NCBI RefSeq assembly: GCF_003048675.2
Contig: NZ_CP060707.1
Coordinates: 1,736,001-1,800,000 of the forward strand
Reading direction: 5' to 3'
DNA length: 64,000 bases
Origin: Campylobacter concisus
GTDB taxonomy: Bacteria; Campylobacterota; Campylobacteria; Campylobacterales; Campylobacteraceae
In this document: positions 30,464 through 38,302 of the stretch, piece by piece
Numbering within the stretch: the first letter of the stretch is position 1
How the letters are laid out: the number at the start of each line of letters is the position of its first letter
The notes under the pieces: model-generated
The model's database searches: none
Seen by the model: the letters and a program-made list of their open reading frames with translations, nothing else
What the model was told of the DNA's origin: nothing
Program-made: the position numbers and the translations under genes

Positions 30464-31031
30464 CTTTTTGCTCCTTTTTTTGAATTTCGTTTGCTATTTT
30501 GTATTCTTCTGGGAAATTTACGTTAAAAAACTGCTCTTTATCGTCAAAATTTACTATCTTGCACTTGCAGTTTTTTCGTAAAAGACCTATTTTATGCTCA
30601 TTTTTTAGATAAAGCTCTTTGGCTAATGGGGCTAAATTTGGGCTAAAAAAACCACAAAGCGAGTGGATATGCTCATCATCGCCAGCTACGACCATGTAAA
30701 ATTCATCTTTAAATTTAGCCAGCTCGTCAAGACTTATAAGATCAAAAAATGGCATATCAGCTGGGATGATAAAGACGCTATGATCAAAGCTTTTTAGCAC
30801 GCAGTAGAGCGCTAACATCGGCGAATAATCCTCACTGTTCTCATCTTTTATGAGCTTTAGAGGCGGGTTAAATTTCTCAAATTTAGAGCTTACAAAAACC
30901 TCATCAAAAACTTTGCTAAATTTAGCGACCTGATAGTGCGTGAGTGTTTCAAATCCCCCAAATGGCAGCAAGGTCTTATCCTGACCCATGCGCGAGCTCT
31001 TGCCACCTGCTAAAATGACGCAAGTTTGCAT
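30456..31031 (-). CDS. mobA: Molybdenum cofactor guanylyltransferase
   Basis: 191 residues. The nucleotide-binding ILAGGKSSRMGQDKTLLPFG opens the protein and IIPADMPFF (about 98-106) holds the metal-binding Asp. It joins GMP to molybdopterin to make the bis-MGD cofactor used by DMSO-reductase-family enzymes such as the TtrA-like protein in this window. First gene of a mobA-pldA transcript. Confidence 0.95.
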   Translation of the reverse strand: MQTCVILAGGKSSRMGQDKTLLPFGGFETLTHYQVAKFSKVFDEVFVSSKFEKFNPPLKLIKDENSEDYSPMLALYCVLKSFDHSVFIIPADMPFFDLISLDELAKFKDEFYMVVAGDDEHIHSLCGFFSPNLAPLAKELYLKNEHKIGLLRKNCKCKIVNFDDKEQFFNVNFPEEYKIANEIQKKEQKDA

Positions 31032-31228
31032 CTTTTATCCTTTTAAATTTCAAAAAATTACAAAAGTATAACCAAATTTTCTAACTCATCTTGTTTTAAA
31101 TTTATTATCACTTGATAAAAGCTTTGCCCTTAAATTTGCAAAAATGAGCGCTTTTGCCAAAACAATGGGCTACTTTTTAGCAGATAAAATTAATTTTTTT
31201 ACCACGCTAATCATAAAGCTAAGAATAA

Positions 31229-31234
31229 TATAAT
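31229..31234 (+). promoter_or_regulatory. Probable -10 box for the SemiSWEET gene
   Basis: TATAAT in an AT-rich context 24 bases upstream of the ATG at 31258, with an AAAGGAGA ribosome site between. The divergent mobA start lies about 200 bases away. Confidence 0.55.
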
Positions 31235-31257
31235 GGCTTACTTTTAAAGGAGATCAC

Positions 31258-31515
31258 ATGAGTGAAAGAAATTTACAAATTTTAGGTTGGATAGGCACGT
31301 GCTTATCGGTTGTTATGTATTTTTCATACATCCCACAGATAATGGGCAACCTTGATGGCCATAAAACGCCTTTTATCCAGCCACTAGCTGCTGCGATAAA
31401 CTGCACGATCTGGACAAGTTACGGCTTGCTAAAAGCTAAAAAAGACTATCCACTTTCTGCCGCAAACTTGCCAGGCATAATCTTTGGACTTTTGGCAACT
31501 ATAACAGCATTTTAA
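31258..31515 (+). CDS. SemiSWEET/MtN3-type small sugar transporter
   Basis: 85 residues and three membrane helices, the single triple-helix unit of bacterial SemiSWEETs. The PQ motif lies in FSYIPQIMGNL (about 22-32), and INCTIWTSYGLLK forms helix 2. Such proteins work as dimers that let small sugars through. Substrate unknown; Campylobacters use few sugars, so the true cargo may be something else. Confidence 0.88.
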   Translation: MSERNLQILGWIGTCLSVVMYFSYIPQIMGNLDGHKTPFIQPLAAAINCTIWTSYGLLKAKKDYPLSAANLPGIIFGLLATITAF

Positions 31516-31583
31516 TACGCTGATTTAGTTGTTGTGGCGAGTCCCGCAATAAAATTATTTGCTTTGTCGCAACAACTAATTTA

Positions 31584-32051
31584 TTATAGTGTTTGCGCTA
31601 TTTTGGTTAATTTTTCTTTGATTATATTGCCTTTTGAATTCAGCAAAAAGGCTATTTTTGTTAGTTCATCTATTATCTCTTTTATACTTTTATCATCATC
31701 GCTTGAAGTTCTAAATCTTGTTGCAGTAAGTGGGATAAATTCTTGATATGTAGACATAAAATCTTTATAATCCTCTTGCAGTTCTGGTGCGTAAAAACTG
31801 ATAAGTGAGTGTAATTTACCAATTTCAAATTTTGAATTTTCTATATTTAAATTTGGATTTATTAACAAAGCCACTTTGTAATGTATTCCCCCTAAAATAT
31901 CTCCAACTATAATAAACGCTTCCTCTAGCTTTTGTCGCCTGAGTTTATTTTTCTCTTTTTTCGTGTTTAGGTTAGCATACACCCATTGCGCGCACATTGT
32001 TAGGACTGCACCGAGTATAATTTTCAATAAGTCAGATATCAAACTATCCAT
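31584..32051 (-). CDS. Orphan membrane-anchored protein, unknown
   Basis: 155 residues: an N-terminal helix (about 5-25), a basic KKEKNKLRRQK stretch and a helical soluble domain facing the cytoplasm. No Shine-Dalgarno sequence is obvious before the start, and the base composition is more AT-rich than leuC next door. It lies eight bases after leuC on the same strand but has no metabolic link with it. I recognise no family; it looks like an accessory gene, perhaps acquired. Confidence 0.6.
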   Translation of the reverse strand: MDSLISDLLKIILGAVLTMCAQWVYANLNTKKEKNKLRRQKLEEAFIIVGDILGGIHYKVALLINPNLNIENSKFEIGKLHSLISFYAPELQEDYKDFMSTYQEFIPLTATRFRTSSDDDKSIKEIIDELTKIAFLLNSKGNIIKEKLTKIAQTL

Positions 32052-32059
32052 ATTATTTT

Positions 32060-33325
32060 CTATAAGTCTCTTGGATCGGCGATTTTACCTGCTATCGCTG
32101 AAGCCGCCACAACAGCCGAGTTAGCCAGATAAATTTCACTCGTCCTATCGCCCATACGGCCGACGAAATTTCTATTTGTCGTTGAGATACAGCGCTCATT
32201 TGCGCCTAAAATACCCATATATCCGCCAAGGCAGGCACCACATGTTGGGTTGCTTACAACCGCTCCTGCTTCGATGAAAATGTCGATAAGTCCCTCTTTT
32301 TCAGCAGCTCTTGCGATCTTTTGCGTCGCTGGAGTGATGATGAGCCTTGTTTTGCGGGCTACTTTTTTGCCTTTTAGGATTTGTGCTGCGATGCGAAGGT
32401 CGCTTAGACGGCCATTTGTGCATGAGCCGATAAATGCCTGATCGATAGCTAGATCGTCGCGAACTGCCTGCCTTACGCTCTTGCCGTTGCTTGGCAAAAA
32501 TGGATATGCGATGACTGGATCAAGAGCAGTGACATCGATCTCTAAAATTTTGTCGTATTTTGCGCCCTCATCGGAGTAGAAAAATTTTGGCTTATCGCGT
32601 AAATTTTTATCTTTTAAAAACTCTTTCGTGATCTCATCAACCGCGATGATACCGCTCTTTGCGCCAGCTTCGATAGCCATGTTACACATTGAAAATCTAT
32701 CATCCATACTAAGGCCATCTATCACCTCGCCGCTAAACTCAAGCGCCTTGTAAAGTGCGCCATCAACGCCTATTTGGCGGATGATCTCAAGGATGAGGTC
32801 CTTGCCATAGACGTGCTTATCAAGCTTACCTTTAAAGATGACTTTGATACTCTCAGGCACTTTAAACCAGTTTTTGCCAGTGATCATCGCGTAAGCTAGG
32901 TCGGTGCTACCCATGCCAGTGCTAAATGCCCCAAGAGCGCCGTGCGTACAGGTGTGGCTGTCTGCGCCGATGATGACGTCGCCTGGGATGACTAGCCCTT
33001 TTTCAGGCAAAATCGCGTGCTCGATGCCCATATCTTTTTCGTCAAAATAGTTTTTAAGGTCGTGTTTGTAGGCAAATTCGCGTGAAATTTTGGCTTGATT
33101 TGCGCTTAAGATGTCCTTTGTCGGGATGTAGTGGTCCATCACGATGGCAAAGCCGTCTGGGTTAGCTAGCTTTTTAGCGCCACTTCGCTCAAACTGCTTG
33201 ATCGAGATAGGCGTCGTGATGTCGTTGCCTATGATCATATCGATCTTGCTCTCGATGATCTCTCCTGCGCTTACCTCTTTGCCAACGTGATCTGAAAATA
33301 TCTTTTCTGTGATGGTTTGTTTCAT
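32060..33325 (-). CDS. leuC: 3-isopropylmalate dehydratase large subunit
   Basis: 421 residues of the aconitase superfamily. The [4Fe-4S] ligands are in GSCTNGR (about 300) and NPTCGACLGG (about 359-368); GADSHTCTHGALGAFSTG (about 118) is the substrate loop. It isomerises isopropylmalate in leucine synthesis together with LeuD. leuA, leuB and leuD are not adjacent. Homoaconitase is the main alternative, but genus context favours LeuC. Confidence 0.92.
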   Translation of the reverse strand: MKQTITEKIFSDHVGKEVSAGEIIESKIDMIIGNDITTPISIKQFERSGAKKLANPDGFAIVMDHYIPTKDILSANQAKISREFAYKHDLKNYFDEKDMGIEHAILPEKGLVIPGDVIIGADSHTCTHGALGAFSTGMGSTDLAYAMITGKNWFKVPESIKVIFKGKLDKHVYGKDLILEIIRQIGVDGALYKALEFSGEVIDGLSMDDRFSMCNMAIEAGAKSGIIAVDEITKEFLKDKNLRDKPKFFYSDEGAKYDKILEIDVTALDPVIAYPFLPSNGKSVRQAVRDDLAIDQAFIGSCTNGRLSDLRIAAQILKGKKVARKTRLIITPATQKIARAAEKEGLIDIFIEAGAVVSNPTCGACLGGYMGILGANERCISTTNRNFVGRMGDRTSEIYLANSAVVAASAIAGKIADPRDL

Positions 33326-33722
33326 AAATTTCCTTTAAATTTTGTGGCGATTTTAACGAAATTTGCATAAAAAGATATTTAGCCAGCGCTTTAAATCACT
33401 ATAATTTTGACAAAAAATTTATGCTAAAAATTCAGGACAGATAAGATTTACAAAATAGCATTTTCTTTTTTTATATTTTAAAAATTATAATTTAAGCAAC
33501 TAAAATAAATTCAATGTCAAATTTAGCTTAAATTTATTTATTATAAGTCCCTAAAATACTATGTTTATTATTTTTGGATAATTAAATTAATAAAATTAGC
33601 TAAATATTATCATAACAAGCGTTATTTAGCTACTTTTTGCCATTTTTTCTTAAAAATAAAAATTAAGAGATATTGTTTAACTTTTATTATAAAATACGCC
33701 GAAAATTTTAAAAGGATTTAAG
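33326..33722. other. AT-rich intergenic region carrying divergent promoters
   Basis: About 400 bases between divergent leuC and the chemoreceptor gene. No open frame, tRNA or clear hairpin. A TATAAAAT box at 33688-33695 lies about 28 bases before the chemoreceptor ATG and is the likely -10 element, with AAAAGGA as ribosome site. The leuC start has its own AAAGGAAA site. Confidence 0.5.
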
Positions 33723-35699
33723 ATGAAGAGACTATTTTCTAGCTTGTCTAACAAGATAGCCTTTTTGCTGACAGCTTGGATGCTAATAGGCATAGGTATA
33801 TTTTTTAGCATAAACTACTCAAATTCCAAATCGGAAAAAATTCAGTCTTACAACAATGTGCGTAAAACTGGGCTAAAATCGACGATGTACTTTGTCGATG
33901 AGTTTTTAAAGTCAAGACTTCACATGGTGCAAACCTTCGCAAAAGAACTTGAGGATAAAAAGACCTACGCCAGCAGGGAGGATATAGTCGAGGCGCTAAA
34001 AGGTGCGTTTGTCATTTCGCCATTTGACGCGCTATTTGTGGGCTATGCAGATAACGGCAACGTTATAAAAACCGATCTTTTGAAAAACAACCAGCCATTT
34101 TTGATACCAAATTTTGACGGTCGCACGAGGGCTTGGTTTCAGGGTGCGAGCAGTAGCGGCAAGTCTGGATTTTCAGAGCCATACATAGATGTCACAACAA
34201 AGAATTTAACCATCACAGCTTACGCTCCTATCTTTGATAGCAACCACAAGCTTGTAGCGGTAATTGGCGCAAATATCTTCTTAAACAGCCTTAGCGAAGA
34301 GCTTTTAGAAATAAAAACAACCAAAACTTCAAACATCATGATCGCCGATGATGCTGGCAAAGTGATAGTGCATCCTGATATAAATTTGGTCTCAAAAGAA
34401 GATGAAACCTACAAAAACCTCATTAAAGAAAATATGAAAAAGAGCATAGATGGCGACAAGGTTTCGCTATTTTTCTATAACGGCATGAGAAACGTCATCT
34501 ACTGCCAAAAACAAAAGCTAACAGACTGGAACGTCTGTATAGTAGCTGACGCTGATGAGTTTGTAGCTGAGATAAAAAGCGCTTCAAATAAGCAAATTTT
34601 GATGTTTAGCCTATTTTTGATCTCAGTCATCATCGCCATCATCGTGGTCGTTAGATACTTCTTAAGACCGGTTTTAACGATACAAAACGGACTAATCGAA
34701 GTCTTTAAATTTATAAACAACAAAACTTCAAATGTCGAGCCTATCAAGCTAAAAAGCAGCGACGAGCTAGGCGTTATGGCTAGCATCATCAACGAAAACA
34801 TCGAGAGCACAAAAGAAAATTTAAACAGCGAGCGCGAGTTTTTAGCCAAAACGCAAGAATTTGTAAGCAAGATAAAAGGTGGCGACTTTAGAGCGACGCT
34901 TGAAGCGACGACAAATAGCCAAGCTCTGCTAAAGCTAAAAGAGGCATTTGGCGATCTACGTGACTCATTAAAAACAAATATCGCTTCAAATGAGCATGAC
35001 ATCTTGAAAGCGCTAGAAATTTACTTTAAAAACGACTTTACCGCTAGGATAAACGACGAGGGCGTCATCGCAAAAGGCATCGACGCGCTTGGCGATAAGA
35101 TCGCGCAGATGCTAAAAAATAATGAAGATGTCGCAAAACTGCTAGAAGACCGCGCAAAGGCGCTAAAAGGCTACATGCAAGAGCTAACGACTAAGGCAAA
35201 CAAGAGTGCTACATCGCTCTCTGAGGGTGCGGCTGCGGTTGAGCAAATGAGTGCATCTATGAGGCAGGTAAATGCAAGATCTGATGATGTCAAAAGGCAG
35301 TCCGAGGAGATAAAAAATATCATCACCATCATCCACGACATCGCCGATCAGACAAATTTGCTAGCCCTTAACGCTGCCATTGAAGCAGCACGTGCGGGTG
35401 AGCATGGCAGGGGCTTTGCGGTTGTGGCTGATGAGGTTAGAAATTTAGCCGAGCGCACTCAAAAGAGCCTTGGCGAGATCGAAGCAAATGCAAATATATT
35501 GACGCAAAACATCGACGACATGAGTGCGGCGATAAACGAGCAAACCATAGCGATCGCTCAGATAAACACGCTAGTTGCCGACATCGACAACCTAACAAAA
35601 GAAAATCTTGAAGTGGCAAATCAAACAAACAAAGCCACAAACGAGGTCGATGAGATCGCTGATCAGATCGTCAAAGAGGTCGCTAAAAACAAATTTTAA
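33723..35699 (+). CDS. Methyl-accepting chemotaxis protein with dCache-type sensor
   Basis: 658 residues. Helix 1 at about 10-30, a periplasmic double-Cache sensor (about 35-285; includes [12 protein letters not shown] and [22 protein letters not shown]), helix 2 at about 293-315, a HAMP-like linker and a long signalling coiled coil. The hairpin tip reads [36 protein letters not shown], the part that contacts CheA and CheW. dCache sensors bind amino acids, organic acids or similar small molecules. No NWETF-type CheR tail is present. Confidence 0.93.
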   Translation: MKRLFSSLSNKIAFLLTAWMLIGIGIFFSINYSNSKSEKIQSYNNVRKTGLKSTMYFVDEFLKSRLHMVQTFAKELEDKKTYASREDIVEALKGAFVISPFDALFVGYADNGNVIKTDLLKNNQPFLIPNFDGRTRAWFQGASSSGKSGFSEPYIDVTTKNLTITAYAPIFDSNHKLVAVIGANIFLNSLSEELLEIKTTKTSNIMIADDAGKVIVHPDINLVSKEDETYKNLIKENMKKSIDGDKVSLFFYNGMRNVIYCQKQKLTDWNVCIVADADEFVAEIKSASNKQILMFSLFLISVIIAIIVVVRYFLRPVLTIQNGLIEVFKFINNKTSNVEPIKLKSSDELGVMASIINENIESTKENLNSEREFLAKTQEFVSKIKGGDFRATLEATTNSQALLKLKEAFGDLRDSLKTNIASNEHDILKALEIYFKNDFTARINDEGVIAKGIDALGDKIAQMLKNNEDVAKLLEDRAKALKGYMQELTTKANKSATSLSEGAAAVEQMSASMRQVNARSDDVKRQSEEIKNIITIIHDIADQTNLLALNAAIEAARAGEHGRGFAVVADEVRNLAERTQKSLGEIEANANILTQNIDDMSAAINEQTIAIAQINTLVADIDNLTKENLEVANQTNKATNEVDEIADQIVKEVAKNKF

Positions 35700-35704
35700 C
35701 TTTT

Positions 35705-35726
35705 GTCCTAGCAAGCCAGCTAGGAC
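35705..35726. terminator. Hairpin after the chemoreceptor gene
   Basis: Perfect 8-bp stem (GTCCTAGC and its complement) with a six-base loop, starting six bases after the stop, then ATTTCATT and further T runs. Likely transcription end for the chemoreceptor gene. Confidence 0.6.
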
Positions 35727-35770
35727 ATTTCATTAAAACATTTTTGCAACATTTCTGATATAATCCCCGC

Positions 35771-37093
35771 ATGAAGTACGCACATTTAGTTCAAATAGCA
35801 AGTTATCTATCAAAATTTAAAAAGATAAGCCAAGCAAAGCGCGTAAGCGACATGGCTATACTTATCGAATTTAGCGGCGAAAAGATCATTTTTGATCTAA
35901 ATAAGTCAAACTCAGCGATCTACAAAGATGATGAGCTAAAAGAGGCGAAAATTTATCAAGCACCCTTTGATAATGTCCTAAAAAAGCGCTTTAACGCTTC
36001 ACACATAAAAAGCGTCGAGTGCCTAAAAGACAATAGAATTTTAAAATTTACCTGCACGCAAAGTGGCTCATATAAAAGCGAAAATTTCATCCTTTATCTT
36101 GAATTTACAGGCCGCTTTACAAACGCCGTGATAACTGATGAAAATAGCGTTATCATCGAGGCGCTAAGACATATCGACAATAGCTACCGCAAGATAGAAA
36201 CTGGCGAGGTTTTAAAAGAGCTGCCAGCCATCGCCATCAAAGAAAAGCCGTGCGAGCCGATAACTGACTTTGAGGCATTTTTTAAAAGTGAAGCCGCTAG
36301 GATAAACGAGTCTAGGATAGCTAGCTTAAAAGAAGCAAAGCTTGCTAGCGTGCAAAAAAAGATAGATAGCATGAGAGAAATTTTAAACTCGCTTGAGGAT
36401 AAAGATGAGCTCATGAAAAAGAGTGAGGAGTTTGCAAACTACGGCACGCTCTTGCTTGCAAATTTGGCAAATTTTAAGGGCTATGAGAGAGAAATTTCTC
36501 TTAATGATTTTGACGGCAACGAGATAAAACTAACTCTTAGCGATACGCCAAAAAATAGCGCAAATGAATTTTACTCAAGGTCAAAAAAACTTCGTGCAAA
36601 AGCTCTTGGTGTGGAGATAGAAAAGAGAAATTTAAGTGAAAAGATCGAGTTTTTAGAAGGGCTAAAGTCACTTTTAAAAGAGGCAAAAAGTGCTTACGAG
36701 CTTGAAATTTTAAGCCCAAAAAACAAGGCAAAACAAAGAGAGAGACAGATAAAAGATGTAAGCGAAAATGCTGAAATTTTTTACGTTAGAGAGTTTAAAA
36801 TTTTAGTTGGCAGAAATGAAAAAGGCAATATAAATTTGCTCGATCTCGCCAAAAAAGACGACATCTGGCTTCATCTAAAAGACGTCCCAAGCGCTCACGT
36901 CATCATCAAGACAAACAAGAGCAAAGTGCCAGAGGACGTGCTAGAGATGGCTGCTAAATTTTGCGTGGAATTTAGCGTAAAAGGGGCTGGCAGATATGAG
37001 GTGGATTACACCAAACGCGAAAATTTAAGGCGTGAAAATGGCGCAAACGTCACTTACACAAACTACAAAACGATCATCATAAATAAAGGCTAA
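35771..37093 (+). CDS. NFACT-family RNA-binding protein (RqcH/FbpA-like)
   Basis: 440 residues: an NFACT-N domain (about 1-170), a central coiled coil (about 175-300) and a C-terminal NFACT-R domain (about 330-440) with FKILVGRNEKGN, DIWLHLKDVPSAHVII and YTNYKTIIINKG. Homologues are called fibronectin-binding proteins (C. jejuni Cj1349c) but the family acts on stalled ribosomes, adding C-terminal alanines (RqcH). Shorter than Bacillus RqcH. Surface adhesion is doubtful as there is no signal peptide. Confidence 0.88.
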   Translation: MKYAHLVQIASYLSKFKKISQAKRVSDMAILIEFSGEKIIFDLNKSNSAIYKDDELKEAKIYQAPFDNVLKKRFNASHIKSVECLKDNRILKFTCTQSGSYKSENFILYLEFTGRFTNAVITDENSVIIEALRHIDNSYRKIETGEVLKELPAIAIKEKPCEPITDFEAFFKSEAARINESRIASLKEAKLASVQKKIDSMREILNSLEDKDELMKKSEEFANYGTLLLANLANFKGYEREISLNDFDGNEIKLTLSDTPKNSANEFYSRSKKLRAKALGVEIEKRNLSEKIEFLEGLKSLLKEAKSAYELEILSPKNKAKQRERQIKDVSENAEIFYVREFKILVGRNEKGNINLLDLAKKDDIWLHLKDVPSAHVIIKTNKSKVPEDVLEMAAKFCVEFSVKGAGRYEVDYTKRENLRRENGANVTYTNYKTIIINKG

Positions 37094-37095
37094 AA

Positions 37096-37437
37096 ATGGC
37101 GGTAACACCTTTAGGAAACAGCAACTTCATCAACCAAAACGCCCCAGTCGTCTCGCAGGTGCATGCAAACCAGCAAGCACGCTTTGACATGCAAGCGCTG
37201 ATGGCATCTGAGCTAGCTACCCAGCAAAACGAGGAGATCAAAGAGGTGCGTCCGATGGAGGAGTCGTATAAAATAGACCCTGAAAAAGAGCACGAACGTC
37301 AAAAGAGCGAAGAAGAGGCAAGCGAGTTTGAGAACGAAGAGCAAAACACAAAAGCCAAAGATGAAGAGAATTTAAAAGACGAGCTTGATAGCGAAGAAGA
37401 GAGCGAAGAACCGCACGTTTTGGATATAAAAATTTAA
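37096..37437 (+). CDS. Small acidic, disordered protein, unknown
   Basis: 113 residues. The N-terminal third is Asn/Gln-rich and the rest is dominated by Glu, Asp and Lys with no helix packing core, so it is likely disordered. It begins two bases after the NFACT gene and should share its transcript. No signal peptide, membrane segment or known motif. Confidence 0.7.
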   Translation: MAVTPLGNSNFINQNAPVVSQVHANQQARFDMQALMASELATQQNEEIKEVRPMEESYKIDPEKEHERQKSEEEASEFENEEQNTKAKDEENLKDELDSEEESEEPHVLDIKI

Positions 37438-37551
37438 ACTTTAAATTTAAAGATGGTTGTTTAAATCACACCATTATTTTTAAAATTTACTAGCTAACTG
37501 CGCCTAAAATCAAAAAATCATTTAAAAAGTAGAAATTAAAAGAAGTAAAAG

Positions 37552-37649
37552 TGGCGAGAGGATGAGAGAATCGAACTCCCCACCAGACGGTCAACCGCCC
37601 AGTCATCGGGTTTGAAGCCCGTGAGCATCACCAGATTACTTTATCCTCC
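37552..37649 (-). tRNA. selC: Selenocysteine tRNA (anticodon TCA)
   Basis: On the minus strand the sequence folds as a tRNA-Sec: anticodon loop CTTCAAA on a CGGG/CCCG stem (around 37601-37616), a long variable arm (CTGGGCGGT and its partner), a T arm around GGGAG-TTCGATT-CTCTC, discriminator G and encoded CCA (37552-37554). The acceptor arm gives seven pairs ending in GGAGGAT/ATCCTCT; an eighth pair, as expected for Sec tRNA, would be C opposite C unless the 5' end differs. It implies use of selenocysteine; formate dehydrogenase is the usual client in this group, but none is in the window. Confidence 0.88.
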
Positions 37650-37724
37650 GTGCGCGTTATTTTAGCAGATTTAGATAAATTTTAGCCCATTTTCTATAAA
37701 CTTTTTGAAATTACAAAAGGATTT

Positions 37725-38300
37725 ATGATTTCTAAATTTAGCGTTTTTGCATTTTTTCTCTTATTTTTTTGCTCTTGCTCCTCAGTCCTCACCCCAGCAA
37801 CAGCGCCACTAAATGTATATGACGCATACTCTATTTCTCGCGATAAACGCGGTATCTACTCGATCTCACGTGATAAATTTATCCAAAGCAAGCTACAAAG
37901 CAAAATTTTGTTTTCAAAAGGACTTAGCAACATCGACATCGAGATAGAGGTCTTTTACGGCGATGCCTATCTCATAGGGCTTGTTGATAGCAAAGAGCTT
38001 GAAGGTAAGCTAGTTGAGCTTGCTAAAAGCACAGACGGAGTGCGAAAAATTTACACCTATCTTAGGGTAAAAAAGAGCGAGTATCCGTGCGATAGCCTGA
38101 GCATACTTGCAAATTTAAAGCAAAATCTCTTTAAAGATAGCGTCGTTGAGGGCACAAATGTGCGTGTTAGCATCGTTGGTTGTGACGTTGTTTTTAGCGG
38201 TGTGGTAGATAGTATCGAGCAAGAAAAGCACGCCATTTGGTACGCTAAGCACATTGATGGCGTGGCTGATGTCTATTCATTCATCAAAGTTATCAAATAA
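37725..38300 (+). CDS. BON-domain lipoprotein (OsmY/DolP-like)
   Basis: 191 residues. The signal ends at a lipobox-like FFCSCSS (about residues 15-21). Two BON domains follow (about 60-115 and 125-190), with the pattern GDAYLIGLVDSKELEGK and CDVVFSGVVDSIEQEKHA. BON lipoproteins such as DolP bind anionic lipids and help keep the outer membrane tight. It is convergent with the RND gene of the Mla-type lipid cluster. Confidence 0.85.
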   Translation: MISKFSVFAFFLLFFCSCSSVLTPATAPLNVYDAYSISRDKRGIYSISRDKFIQSKLQSKILFSKGLSNIDIEIEVFYGDAYLIGLVDSKELEGKLVELAKSTDGVRKIYTYLRVKKSEYPCDSLSILANLKQNLFKDSVVEGTNVRVSIVGCDVVFSGVVDSIEQEKHAIWYAKHIDGVADVYSFIKVIK

Positions 38301-38302
38301 AT

